Source: Subdoligranulum variabile
Lineage (GTDB): Bacteria; Bacillota; Clostridia; Oscillospirales; Ruminococcaceae
Direction of reading: 5' to 3'
Assembly: GCF_025152575.1 (NCBI RefSeq)
Contig: NZ_CP102293.1
Span: forward strand, 310,001-374,000
Length of the DNA stretch: 64,000 nt
A model generated the notes under the pieces. That model was not told the DNA's origin and did no database searches. It saw only the letters and a program-made list of their open reading frames with translations. Shown in pieces: positions 8,321 through 17,299 of the stretch. The translations under genes were made by a program, and so were the position numbers. Position 1 is the stretch's first letter. Each line of letters opens with the position of its first letter.

Positions 8321-10071
8321 ATATTACTGTAAACGGTACGGCCGTCCAGGTACCGGAAGGCACCACCATCCTCAATGCTGCCAAGGCCGCCGGTGTGGAC
8401 ATTCCTCACCTGTGTTATCTGAAAGACCTCAATGAGATCGGCGCCTGCCGCGTCTGCTGCGTGGAGATTGAGGGCGAACGCAATCTGGTACCCAGCTGCA
8501 ACAACCCGGTTTTTGAGGGGATGGCCATCCGCACCAACACCGACCGGGTCCGCCGCACCCGCCGGATCAATGTGGAACTGATTTTGAGTCAGCATGACTG
8601 CCACTGCGCCACCTGCCCGCGCAGTGGTAACTGTCATCTGCAGAACGTGGCCAACGACCTGGGCATTCTGGAGAACCCTTACCCCTCCGATCTGGTCACT
8701 GGGGCCCGGGCCCAGTGGCCGCGGGATTTTCCTCTCTACCGCGACACCAACAAGTGCATCAAATGCATGCGGTGCATCCAGGTCTGTGACAAGATCCAGG
8801 GCGTTCACGTGTGGGATCTGTCCGGCACCGGCAGCCGTACCCGGGTGGATGTGAGCGGAAACCGCCGCATCAAGGAGAGCGACTGTGTCCTCTGCGGTCA
8901 GTGCATCACCCACTGTCCCACCGGTGCCCTGCGGGAACGCAACGACACCCAGCGTGCCTTTGACGCCATTGCCGATCCCGAAAAGATTACCGTGGTACAG
9001 ATTGCCCCCGCCGTGCGCACCGCCTGGGGAGAGACGCTCGGCCTGACGCCGGAACAAGCCACTGTGCACCGGATGGCTGCCTGTCTGCGGCGGCTTGGCT
9101 TCGATTACGTGTTTGACACCTCCTTCAGTGCCGACCTGACAATCATGGAGGAGGGCACCGAATTTCTGCACCGATACCAGGCCGGAGAGACCCGAGACTT
9201 GCCCATGTTCACCAGCTGCTGTCCCGGCTGGGTGCGGTATCTCAAGAGTCATTACCCCCAATGGACAGACCGCCTCTCGACGGCAAAGAGCCCCCAGCAG
9301 ATGTTCGGCGCAGTGACCAAGAATTATTTTGCACAGAAGCTGGGTGTTTCCCCCGATAAAATTTATTGTGTGTCCATCATGCCCTGCATTGCCAAAAAGC
9401 AGGAATGCGATTTGCCGACCATGCACACCGAGGCCGGGAAAGACGTGGATCTGGTCCTGACGACCCGAGAATTGGTGCGGATGATCCGTGCCGAGCGGCT
9501 ACATCCCGAGGCTCTGCCCGAGGAGGCCTTTGATTCTCCGCTGGGGACCTACACCGGTGCGGGTGTCATCTTCGGCGTGACCGGCGGCGTCATGGAAGCG
9601 GCCCTGCGCAGCGCCTATTATCTCGTCAACGGAAAGAATCCCAAGGCCGAAGCCTTTACCGCCGTGCGAGGACACGCCTTCGCGCAAGGATGGACCGAGG
9701 CCGAGTTTGATCTGGGCGACGGCGCCATCGTGCGCACCGCTGTAGTCAATGGCCTGGGCAACACGCACCATCTGCTGGAGGCCATTGCCGCCGGTAAGGT
9801 CCACTATGACTTTGTGGAAGTGATGGCCTGCCCCGGTGGCTGTGCAGGCGGCGGCGGACAGCCTCAGAACCTGGACGACGAGGAACGCGCCGCTGAGCGC
9901 GGGAAACGTCTGTATGCACTGGATCAGTGCAGCACCCTGCGGTTCAGCCACGAAAACCCGGAAATTCAGACCCTCTACCGGGAAGCCCTGGACGCCCCCG
10001 GCAGCGAGCGGGCCGAGGAATGGCTGCACACCGACCACCACGGCTGGCAGATGCCCCAGAGCCCCCTGTGA
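8314..10071 (+). CDS. hydA: [FeFe] hydrogenase catalytic subunit, group A type
   Basis: This is a 585-aa hydrogenase with a full accessory-cluster relay: an N-terminal 2Fe-2S ferredoxin domain (residues ~1-75), a His-ligated 4Fe-4S motif (HDCHCATCPRSGNC), and two ferredoxin 4Fe-4S motifs (CIKCMRCIQVC and CVLCGQCITHC). The H-cluster domain carries L1 TSCCPGW (about 300), L2 MPCIAKKQE (about 356) and L3 CPGGCAGGGGQP (about 506), followed by the small subunit-like tail. All H-cluster cysteines are present. It evolves or oxidises H2 and is predicted cytoplasmic. Coupling to the GltD-like protein suggests the putatively glutamate-synthase-linked A2 class. The HydEFG maturases are not in the window. 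Confidence 0.93.
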   Translation: MVNITVNGTAVQVPEGTTILNAAKAAGVDIPHLCYLKDLNEIGACRVCCVEIEGERNLVPSCNNPVFEGMAIRTNTDRVRRTRRINVELILSQHDCHCATCPRSGNCHLQNVANDLGILENPYPSDLVTGARAQWPRDFPLYRDTNKCIKCMRCIQVCDKIQGVHVWDLSGTGSRTRVDVSGNRRIKESDCVLCGQCITHCPTGALRERNDTQRAFDAIADPEKITVVQIAPAVRTAWGETLGLTPEQATVHRMAACLRRLGFDYVFDTSFSADLTIMEEGTEFLHRYQAGETRDLPMFTSCCPGWVRYLKSHYPQWTDRLSTAKSPQQMFGAVTKNYFAQKLGVSPDKIYCVSIMPCIAKKQECDLPTMHTEAGKDVDLVLTTRELVRMIRAERLHPEALPEEAFDSPLGTYTGAGVIFGVTGGVMEAALRSAYYLVNGKNPKAEAFTAVRGHAFAQGWTEAEFDLGDGAIVRTAVVNGLGNTHHLLEAIAAGKVHYDFVEVMACPGGCAGGGGQPQNLDDEERAAERGKRLYALDQCSTLRFSHENPEIQTLYREALDAPGSERAEEWLHTDHHGWQMPQSPL

Positions 10072-10090
10072 TCTTTTCTTCCTCCCGAAA

Positions 10091-10124
10091 AAGAGCCGTC
10101 CGGCGGAGATGCCGGACGGCTCTT
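10091..10124. terminator. Bidirectional terminator between hydA and clpC-like gene
   Basis: A perfect 14-bp stem (aagagccgtccggc and its complement) with a 6-base loop lies between convergent genes. On the minus strand it is followed by a run of five T, and on the plus strand by a weaker T-rich tail. Confidence 0.85.
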
Positions 10125-10131
10125 GCTTTGT

Positions 10132-12411
10132 TTACACGCAGGCGGCCAGGTCCGTTTCCTGCAGCACGATGCTGCCATCCGGCGCCGCGTCGGCGGTATA
10201 TACGGCTCCAGCCCGGGCTGTTCCCGCTGCAATCCGGTCTGCCAGCGCCTGTTCCACCGCCCTGCTGACCGTTCGCCGCAGTTCCCGTGCCCCATAGGGC
10301 GGGACCTTATCTCCCGCCAGGCAGCGGGCAGCCGCGGCGGTATGATGCAGCGTATAACCCTGCCGGGCCGCCCGTTCTTCCAGTTCGCAGAGCAGCCGGT
10401 CGGCGATGGCAGCCAGCTGCTGGGGACCCAGTGGTTCAAACAGGACCGTCTCGTCCAGACGCCCCATCAGCTCGGGACGGAAGAACTCCTTGGCTTCCTG
10501 AATAGCCTGCTTGCCGCGCCGCGCGGTTTCGCTGCCCGCTGCGCCAAAGCCCATCGGCGCAGTCTGGCCGCTGAGGCAGCGTGCTCCCAGGTTGGAGGTC
10601 AGCAGTATGATGGTGTTGGAGAAATCTGCTTTGCGCCCCTGGGAATCGGTCAGGCTACCATCTTCGAGAATTTGCAGCAGCAGATTCTGGATATCCCCAT
10701 GGGCCTTTTCAATCTCATCAAAAAGCACCACACTGTAAGGACGGCGGCGGACCGCCTCGGTCAGTTGACCGCCCTCGTCATGTCCCACATAGCCCGGCGG
10801 CGCTCCGATCAGCCGCGCCACCGTGTGACGTTCCATATACTCCGACATATCAAAGCGAAGAAGCGCTTTTTCACTGCCGAACCAGCACTTGGCCAGCGTC
10901 CGTGCCAGCTGGGTCTTGCCCACGCCCGTAGGTCCCAGGAAGAGCATCGCGCCGATGGGACGGCCTGCCTCCCGCAGCCCTGTACGGCTGCGCCGGATGG
11001 CGGCCGCCACCGCCGCCACTGCCTTGGGCTGCCCGATGACTTCTGCGGCCAGGCGGCTCTCCAGATTGGCCAGACGTTCCCGCTCCGCCTCCCCGACCCG
11101 TTCGGCCGGCACGCCGCTGGCTTCGCTGACTACCTTGGCCACATCCGACGGCTGTAAAGCGCGTTGCTTGCCACCGCCTTCCGCGCCGGCAATGCGTACC
11201 GAGGCTGCCGCCTCATCCAGCAGATCGATGGCCTTGTCAGGCAGATACCGCCCCGGCAGATAGCGCACACTGAGCTCCACCGCGGCGTGGATGGCTTCCT
11301 GTGGGATGGCGATGCCATGATACCGCTCGTATCGTGGCATGAGCCCCCGCAGGATGGTCTCCGCATCGGCAGGGCTGGGCTCTTCCACCATCACTTTGCC
11401 GAAGCGGCGCTCCAGCGCGGAATCTTTCTGGATGGTCTTGCGGTATTCCTCCACCGTGGTAGCTCCGATGAGTTGGATCTCTCCCCGGGCCAGCATGGGT
11501 TTGAGGATACTTGCCGCATCAATGGCGCCCTCGGCGGCACCAGCCCCCGCAATCACATGGATCTCGTCAATAAAAAGGATCGTAGAATTGTCGCGGTAGA
11601 GCTCCTCCAACAGATTCTTGAACCGTTCCTCAAAATCGCCGCGATATTTGGTACCTGCTACCATCGAAGCCATATCCAGTGCCAGCACCCGTTTGTTGCG
11701 CAGGGACGGCGTGATCTGTCCCGAGGCGATCCGCTGGGCCAATGCTTCCGCCAGCGCACTTTTGCCTACGCCCGGTTCTCCCAGCAGGCAGGGATTGTTT
11801 TTCTGACGACGGCAGAGGATCTCGATCATCCGGTCCAGTTCGGCATCCCGGCAGAGTACCGGATCCAGCCGCCCTTCCTGGGCCAGTCTTGTCAGATCCC
11901 GGCCATACTTTTCGCTGGCTTTGCCGCCGCGGGTGGTCGCCATCCGCGGCTGGGCCGGCAGCACCAGCTGCCCCGAAAGCTGGCGGCATTCCCGCGCCGC
12001 CTGGGGCACCTCGATCCCCAGTGAGGCCAGCCATACACTGGCCGTACAGGATGAGTCCTCCAGCATGGCACAGAGGAGATGTTCATTCTCTGCTCGGGCT
12101 GCACTGGCCGCGTGAGCCCCCAGCACCGCAAATTCCATGGCCTTGCGGGTTTCGGGAGCCAGATCCTGTTTGCCAAGGCTGCGCGGCGTACCGCTGCAGC
12201 TTCTTGCCTGTACGCAGCTTCGCAGCGCGGACTCCGTCACCCGTTTGCGGCGCAGAAAATCCGCTGCCGGCCCCTGGGCCGTCTGCAGCATGGCCAGCAG
12301 CAGGTGACCTGTATCGGCAGCTGAACACCCCTGCCGCCCCGCCAGTATGACCGCGGTGTGCAGCGTATGGGCTGCCGCGCGGGAAAATCCTTTATAACAA
12401 TGAAACAGCAT
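10132..12411 (-). CDS. clpC: ClpC/ClpA-like AAA+ unfoldase lacking the middle domain
   Basis: This is a 759-aa two-ring Clp ATPase. It has an N-terminal Clp repeat domain (residues ~1-145), D1 with Walker A GEPGVGKSA and Walker B ILFIDEIH, and D2 with Walker A GPTGVGKTQ and Walker B VVLFDEIEKAH. The segment between D1's small domain and the start of D2 runs from SVRIAG to EASGVPAERV in about 35 residues, so there is no room for the coiled-coil middle domain that ClpC uses to bind MecA/McsB. An MGFG loop after TSNLGA matches the ClpP-docking position. It probably unfolds proteins for ClpP. No adaptor, ctsR or mcsAB genes lie beside it, so it is monocistronic. Naming it clpC rather than clpA is tentative. 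Confidence 0.85.
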   Translation of the reverse strand: MLFHCYKGFSRAAAHTLHTAVILAGRQGCSAADTGHLLLAMLQTAQGPAADFLRRKRVTESALRSCVQARSCSGTPRSLGKQDLAPETRKAMEFAVLGAHAASAARAENEHLLCAMLEDSSCTASVWLASLGIEVPQAARECRQLSGQLVLPAQPRMATTRGGKASEKYGRDLTRLAQEGRLDPVLCRDAELDRMIEILCRRQKNNPCLLGEPGVGKSALAEALAQRIASGQITPSLRNKRVLALDMASMVAGTKYRGDFEERFKNLLEELYRDNSTILFIDEIHVIAGAGAAEGAIDAASILKPMLARGEIQLIGATTVEEYRKTIQKDSALERRFGKVMVEEPSPADAETILRGLMPRYERYHGIAIPQEAIHAAVELSVRYLPGRYLPDKAIDLLDEAAASVRIAGAEGGGKQRALQPSDVAKVVSEASGVPAERVGEAERERLANLESRLAAEVIGQPKAVAAVAAAIRRSRTGLREAGRPIGAMLFLGPTGVGKTQLARTLAKCWFGSEKALLRFDMSEYMERHTVARLIGAPPGYVGHDEGGQLTEAVRRRPYSVVLFDEIEKAHGDIQNLLLQILEDGSLTDSQGRKADFSNTIILLTSNLGARCLSGQTAPMGFGAAGSETARRGKQAIQEAKEFFRPELMGRLDETVLFEPLGPQQLAAIADRLLCELEERAARQGYTLHHTAAAARCLAGDKVPPYGARELRRTVSRAVEQALADRIAAGTARAGAVYTADAAPDGSIVLQETDLAACV

Positions 12412-12492
12412 CCTTGTGCCTCCCGATTTGGTCTCATTGCAAGTATAGGCGTTAGCGGCGCAAATAATCCTCGAATCCGGGCAAATCCTGCA

Positions 12493-12521
12493 ATGACAAA
12501 TGCGGAATGCTGTGCTATACT
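12493..12521 (+). promoter_or_regulatory. Promoter of the heterodimeric ABC exporter operon
   Basis: -35 ATGACA (12493-12498), a 17-bp spacer and -10 TATACT (12516-12521) lie 46 bases before the ATG of the first exporter gene. Confidence 0.6.
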
Positions 12522-12566
12522 TAATACCGTGCCCCGAAACATCGAATAAACGAGGTGGTTTTGTCC

Positions 12567-14306
12567 ATGCACAAGTTGTTGCGCTACATCAAGGGCTATG
12601 AAAAGCAGGCCCTGCTGGCGCCGCTCTTCAAAATGCTGGAGGCCTGTTTTGAACTGTTTGTTCCCCTGGTCGTGGCCAGCATCATCGATACCGGCATCAA
12701 AAACGCCGACGCCGTCTTTATCTGGCAGCGTTGTGGCCTGCTGGTCCTGCTCGCCGTCATCGGCCTGACCTGCAGCTTGACCGCCCAGTATTTTTCCGCC
12801 AAGGCTGCCCTGGGCTTTGGTACAGCTCTGCGCAAGGATCTGTTCCGGCACATTGATACCCTGAGCTACAGCGAGCTGGACGGCATCGGTACCCCGACGC
12901 TGGTCACCCGGATGACCAGCGACATCAACCAGGTACAAAGCGGTGTCAACCTCACACTGCGGCTGCTGCTACGCTGCCCTTTCATTGTAATTGGCGCGCT
13001 GATCATGGCAGCCTCCATCAGTCCCCGTCTGACGCTGCTCTTTGTGGCAACCACCCTTGTCATCTCGCTGATCATCTGGCTGATCATGCGTGCAACGGTC
13101 CCCATTTACCATGAAGCGCAGAACGGTCTGGACCGCGTCACACTGCTGACCCGTGAGAATTATGTAGGGGCCCGTGTAGTGAGAGCCTTTGCCCGTCAGG
13201 CCGATGAGCTGGCCGCCTTTGTGGAAACCAATGACCATCTGAAAACCATTCAGCTTAAAGCCGGCCGTATCTCCGCTCTGATGAACCCGCTGACCTATCT
13301 GGTGGTCAACCTCACGGTCATTGCTCTGTTGCTGCTGGGCGGTCGGGAAGTCAATGTGGGCAACCTCACCCAGGGCGAAGTGATCGCGCTCATCAATTAT
13401 ATGAGCCAGATCCTGATCAACCTGCTGCGGGTAGCGGATCTGGTCATCTCGGTGACCCGTGCCCTGGCAAGCGGTATGCGCGTCAACGAGATCCTCAACA
13501 CCCAAACCACCATGTCGGATCCCTCTTCCCCGGAACTGACGCCTGATGCAAACGCGCCTGCCGTGGACTTTGATCACGTCACCTTTACCTATCGCGGCGC
13601 CGGCGCCCCCAGTCTGACCGATGTGAGTTTTGCCGCTCAGTCCGGCCAGACCATCGGCGTCATCGGCGGCACCGGCAGCGGCAAGACGACCCTCATCGAT
13701 CTGGTGGCCCGCTTCTACGACGTCAGCGAAGGAGCCGTGCGTCTCTTTGGCCATGATGTAAAAGAGTACGCTTTTGCGCAGCTGCGGCAGCTGATCGGCG
13801 TTGTACCCCAGCAGGCAATGTTATTCACCGGTACCATTCGCGACAATATGCGGTGGGCGGCGCCCAATGCCACCGACGAGGAGATCTGGGCCGCGCTGGA
13901 GATTGCCCAGGCCGCCGACTTTGTCCGCGGGAAACCCGGCATGCTGGATGAGCCCGTGGAGACCGCCGGCCGCAACTTTTCCGGCGGGCAGCGGCAGCGC
14001 CTGACCATCGCCCGCGCGCTGGTCCCCCGTCCCAAAATCCTGATTCTCGATGACAGCGCTTCGGCCCTGGACTTTGCCACCGACGCTGCGCTGCGCAAAG
14101 CCCTGAAAGAAAAGACGCAGGGCATGACCGTCTTTATCGTCTCCCAGCGAGCCGCCAGCGTGCAGCGTGCCGATCATATCCTGGTGCTGGACGACGGCGT
14201 TCTGACTGGCGATGCACCGCACGCTGATCTGCTGAAAACCTGCCCGGTCTACCGGGAGATTTGTCTGAGTCAGCTGAGCAAGGAGGAGGTGGAAAAAACG
14301 TTATGA
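12567..14306 (+). CDS. ABC exporter half-transporter, degenerate-site subunit
   Basis: This is a 579-aa fused half-transporter with six membrane segments (residues ~15-310) and a C-terminal nucleotide-binding domain. Walker A is GGTGSGKTT and the signature FSGGQRQR is intact. However, the catalytic Glu after Walker B is Asp (ILILDDSASALD) and the switch His is Gln (IVSQRAAS). These changes mark the subunit whose Walker B contributes the degenerate ATP site in heterodimeric exporters of the TM287/288 and BmrCD type. ATG 12567 lies 9 bases after GAGGTGG; an in-frame TTG at 12561 is an alternative. Its stop overlaps the partner's start (ATGA). The substrate is unknown, probably a drug or lipid. 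Confidence 0.9.
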   Translation: MHKLLRYIKGYEKQALLAPLFKMLEACFELFVPLVVASIIDTGIKNADAVFIWQRCGLLVLLAVIGLTCSLTAQYFSAKAALGFGTALRKDLFRHIDTLSYSELDGIGTPTLVTRMTSDINQVQSGVNLTLRLLLRCPFIVIGALIMAASISPRLTLLFVATTLVISLIIWLIMRATVPIYHEAQNGLDRVTLLTRENYVGARVVRAFARQADELAAFVETNDHLKTIQLKAGRISALMNPLTYLVVNLTVIALLLLGGREVNVGNLTQGEVIALINYMSQILINLLRVADLVISVTRALASGMRVNEILNTQTTMSDPSSPELTPDANAPAVDFDHVTFTYRGAGAPSLTDVSFAAQSGQTIGVIGGTGSGKTTLIDLVARFYDVSEGAVRLFGHDVKEYAFAQLRQLIGVVPQQAMLFTGTIRDNMRWAAPNATDEEIWAALEIAQAADFVRGKPGMLDEPVETAGRNFSGGQRQRLTIARALVPRPKILILDDSASALDFATDAALRKALKEKTQGMTVFIVSQRAASVQRADHILVLDDGVLTGDAPHADLLKTCPVYREICLSQLSKEEVEKTL

Positions 14307-16057
14307 GCAAACACACCAAACTCAACCGTTCCACCATCCGCCGGGTTTTGCGACTGATCCGCCCTTACGCGGGGCTGGTAGCGCTGACCCTGACACTGGC
14401 TGCCATTACCGTTTTCACCACCCTGCTGGCACCGGTCATCTCCGGCAAGGCCGTCGACCTGATCCTTGGTCCCGGCCAGGTGGATTTTGCAGGCCTGGGC
14501 AAATTGGCCGTAGCCATGGCTGCCACCATTCTCTGCACTGCTGTGTCGCAGTGGCTGATGAACGTGGTCAACAACCGCATTACCTTCCAGGTGGTGCGGG
14601 ATATGCGGGTGAAGGCTTTTGAGCAGATGGAAATTCTGCCGCTGAAATATATGGACGCCCATCGTCCCGGCGATGCGATCAGCCGCATCACCACCGACGT
14701 GGAACAGTTCAGCGACGGCCTGCTGATGGGCTTCACCCAGCTGTTCACCGGTGTTCTGACGATTCTGGGCACGCTGGGCGTCATGATCTCCATCGACTGG
14801 CGCATCGCCCTGGTGGTGGTAGCGCTGACGCCGCTGTCCATCTTTGTGGCACGTTTCATCGCCACCCACACCTACTCCATGTTCAAAGTCCAGAGCGAGA
14901 CACGGGCCGAAATGACCAGTCTGGTGGAAGAACTGGTCGGCAACGAACACCTGGTCCGCGCCTTCGGCTACGAGAGCCGCGCCGAATCCCGCTTTGAACG
15001 GATCAATCTGGACCTGCAGAAGTGTGGCGTGCGTGCCGTCTTCTTCTCTTCCCTGACAAATCCCTGTACCCGTTTCGTCAATTCTCTGGTCTACGCGGCT
15101 GTAGGTGTGCTGGGCGCGTTTGCCGCCATCGCGGGCAGCCTGACCGTTGGCGAACTTTCGGTATTCCTGAACTACGCCAACCAGTATACCAAACCTTTCA
15201 ATGATATCTCCGACGTGATGACCGAACTGCAGAATGCGCTGGCCTGCGCCCAGCGGGTGTTTGATCTCATCGACGAAACGCCCATTGTCCCGGATGCCCC
15301 CGATGCCGTTGTGTTGCCTGCAGGCGCAGGCAGCGTGGAATTTGAGCACGTCAAGTTCCGTTATGCCTCCGATGTTCCGTTGATTGAGGACATGAATCTG
15401 CGGGTATGGCCCGGGCAGCGCATCGCCCTGGTCGGGCCCACCGGCTGCGGCAAGACCACCCTGGTCAATCTGCTCATGCGGTTTTATGAGATCAACGGCG
15501 GCTGCCTGAAAGTGGATGGTCACCCCATCGATACGGTGACCCGGGACAGCCTGCGCGCCAACCTGGGCATGGTCCTGCAGGAAACCTGGCTGAAATCCGG
15601 TACCATCGCTGAGAACATCGCCTACGGCAAGCCCGATGCCACCCGGGAGGAGATCATCGAGGCCGCCAAAAAAGCCCGTGCGCACAGCTTTATCTGCCGT
15701 CTGCCTCATGGATATGACACGGTAGTCGCCGAGGACGGCGGTAACATCAGCCAGGGCCAGCGGCAGCTGCTCTGTATTGCCCGGGTCATGCTGCGTCGTC
15801 CTCCCATCCTGATTCTGGATGAGGCCACCTCCAGCATTGATACCCGTACGGAAGTCCTCGTTCAGGATGCCTTTGAGGAACTGATGAAAGGCCGTACGAG
15901 CTTCATTGTGGCCCACCGCCTTTCCACCATCAAGAATGCCGACCAGATCCTGGTGATGAACGCCGGCAACATTATTGAGCGCGGCACCCACGACGAGTTG
16001 CTTGCCAAGGGAGGCTTCTACGCCCGGTTGTATGAGAGTCAGTTTGCCAAAGCCTGA
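14303..16057 (+). CDS. ABC exporter half-transporter, catalytic subunit
   Basis: This is a 584-aa partner of the preceding gene, starting at the overlapping ATGA after an AGGAGGAGG ribosome site. The N-terminal half holds six membrane segments and the C-terminal half the nucleotide-binding domain. Walker A is GPTGCGKTT, Walker B ILILDEATSSID and the H-loop IVAHRLST, all canonical. The signature is altered to ISQGQRQ in place of LSGGQ. An altered signature opposite the partner's altered Walker B/H-loop is exactly the pairing that gives one inactive and one active ATP site in the heterodimer. Energy-driven export across the cytoplasmic membrane is predicted. Confidence 0.91.
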   Translation: MSKHTKLNRSTIRRVLRLIRPYAGLVALTLTLAAITVFTTLLAPVISGKAVDLILGPGQVDFAGLGKLAVAMAATILCTAVSQWLMNVVNNRITFQVVRDMRVKAFEQMEILPLKYMDAHRPGDAISRITTDVEQFSDGLLMGFTQLFTGVLTILGTLGVMISIDWRIALVVVALTPLSIFVARFIATHTYSMFKVQSETRAEMTSLVEELVGNEHLVRAFGYESRAESRFERINLDLQKCGVRAVFFSSLTNPCTRFVNSLVYAAVGVLGAFAAIAGSLTVGELSVFLNYANQYTKPFNDISDVMTELQNALACAQRVFDLIDETPIVPDAPDAVVLPAGAGSVEFEHVKFRYASDVPLIEDMNLRVWPGQRIALVGPTGCGKTTLVNLLMRFYEINGGCLKVDGHPIDTVTRDSLRANLGMVLQETWLKSGTIAENIAYGKPDATREEIIEAAKKARAHSFICRLPHGYDTVVAEDGGNISQGQRQLLCIARVMLRRPPILILDEATSSIDTRTEVLVQDAFEELMKGRTSFIVAHRLSTIKNADQILVMNAGNIIERGTHDELLAKGGFYARLYESQFAKA

Positions 16058-16099
16058 TCTTCCGCTATCCCACTTTGATACCAAGGAGCGTGTAGTAAA

Positions 16100-17110
16100 A
16101 TGAGTTCTGTCAACATTCCCGCCAACTACAAAAGCCTTCTGGGGCTGTACGACACCCAGAAGGCCATTGGCCTGATCAAAACCATCTTCCAGGAAAAGCT
16201 TTGCCTGGCACTCCACCTGAAGCGCGTTACCGCTCCCCTGTTTGTCCTGCATGGCAGTGGTCTCAACGATGACCTGAACGGTGTGGAACGTCCCGTGGCC
16301 TTTGATGTTCCCTGCCTGGATGAAAAGGCAGAGATCGTCCACAGCCTTGCCAAATGGAAGCGCTATGCACTGTATAAGTACGGGTTCCGTCCCGGCCAGG
16401 GGCTGGTGACCGATATGAACGCTGTACGCCGCGACGAAGAGCTGGACAACCTGCACAGCATCTATGTGGACCAGTGGGACTGGGAGCGGGTCATCACGGC
16501 CCGTCAGCGCACCACCGCTTTCCTCCAGGATACGGTACGTGACATTGTGGATGCGGTCTGCGCCACCTCCGATGAGCTGCGCTGGAAGTTCCCGGCTCTG
16601 AAAAAAATTCACCTGACCCGGGAGGTCACCTTCATCACTACCCAGGAGCTGGAGGATCTGTATCCCGACCTCACCCCCAAACAGCGGGAGAACGCCTTTG
16701 CCAAAGAGCACGGCACCATCTGTATCCTGCAGATCGGCGGCAAACTGAAAAGCGGCAAGCCTCACGACGGCCGCGCTCCCGACTATGATGACTGGACGCT
16801 GAACTGCGATATTCTGTTCTGGCACAAACCCCTGGGCTGTGCGCTGGAGCTTTCCAGCATGGGCATCCGTGTTGATGCCGATGCCATGCGCCGTCAGCTG
16901 GCGGAAGCCGGCTGCCCGGAACGGGCGGAGCTTCCCTTCCACAAGATGCTGCTGGATGGTACCCTGCCCCTGACCATGGGCGGGGGCATCGGACAGAGCC
17001 GCCTGTGCATGCTGCTGCTTGGCAAGGTCCATGTGGGTGAAGTCCAGGTCAGCCTGTGGGATGAAAATACCGTAACCGCCTGCCGCGAAGCCGGTGTAGA
17101 ACTTCTGTAA
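16100..17110 (+). CDS. asnA: Aspartate-ammonia ligase
   Basis: This is a 336-aa ammonia-dependent asparagine synthetase, converting aspartate, ammonia and ATP into asparagine. The AsnA family is a class II aaRS-like fold. Characteristic segments are VTAPLFV near residue 46, the DEELDNLHSIYVDQWDWE active-site stretch near 115-132, and the GGGIGQSRLCMLLL motif near the C-terminus. Length is normal. The start is preceded by AAGGAG. It lies 42 bases after the ABC exporter with no intervening terminator, so some transcription may read through. Confidence 0.96.
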   Translation: MSSVNIPANYKSLLGLYDTQKAIGLIKTIFQEKLCLALHLKRVTAPLFVLHGSGLNDDLNGVERPVAFDVPCLDEKAEIVHSLAKWKRYALYKYGFRPGQGLVTDMNAVRRDEELDNLHSIYVDQWDWERVITARQRTTAFLQDTVRDIVDAVCATSDELRWKFPALKKIHLTREVTFITTQELEDLYPDLTPKQRENAFAKEHGTICILQIGGKLKSGKPHDGRAPDYDDWTLNCDILFWHKPLGCALELSSMGIRVDADAMRRQLAEAGCPERAELPFHKMLLDGTLPLTMGGGIGQSRLCMLLLGKVHVGEVQVSLWDENTVTACREAGVELL

Positions 17111-17140
17111 AACCTTCTGGATTTCCGGACATAGAATAAA

Positions 17141-17176
17141 AAGTCCCGCAGCCCTTGTAAAAGGGCTGCGGGACTT
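17141..17176. terminator. Bidirectional terminator between asnA and tRNA-Thr
   Basis: A 16-bp perfect stem (aagtcccgcagccctt and its complement) with a 4-base loop. T-rich sequence follows on both strands, so it can end asnA (plus) and the tRNA transcript (minus). Confidence 0.9.
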
Positions 17177-17182
17177 TCTGTT

Positions 17183-17258
17183 TGGAGCTAGCAACAGGAA
17201 TCGAACCTGCAACCTGCTGATTACAAATCAGCTGCACTGCCAATTGTGCTATGCTAGC
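17183..17258 (-). tRNA. tRNA-Thr (anticodon UGU)
   Basis: This is a 76-nt cloverleaf including an encoded CCA. The acceptor stem is GCTAGCA/TGCTAGC, the D-arm GCAC/GTGC, the anticodon stem GCTGA/TCAGC with loop TTTGTAA (anticodon TGT), and the T-arm GCAGG-TTCGATT-CCTGT. The discriminator base is T and the 3' CCA is in the genome. It reads ACA threonine codons. It has its own promoter, overlapping the end of rsmA. Confidence 0.97.
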
Positions 17259-17269
17259 GGAACTTATTT

Positions 17270-17299
17270 AGTATAGCACATGGGAGCCCGCCTTGTCAA
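17270..17299 (-). promoter_or_regulatory. Promoter of tRNA-Thr
   Basis: -35 TTGACA (17294-17299), an 18-bp spacer and -10 TATACT (17270-17275) lie just before the tRNA 5' end. The -35 overlaps the last codons of rsmA. Confidence 0.82.

Noticed and set aside
14270..17212. A 980-aa minus-strand frame over the ABC exporter and asnA
   Set aside because: Antisense to two clearly recognised genes; His/Gln/Gly-rich composition typical of shadow frames.
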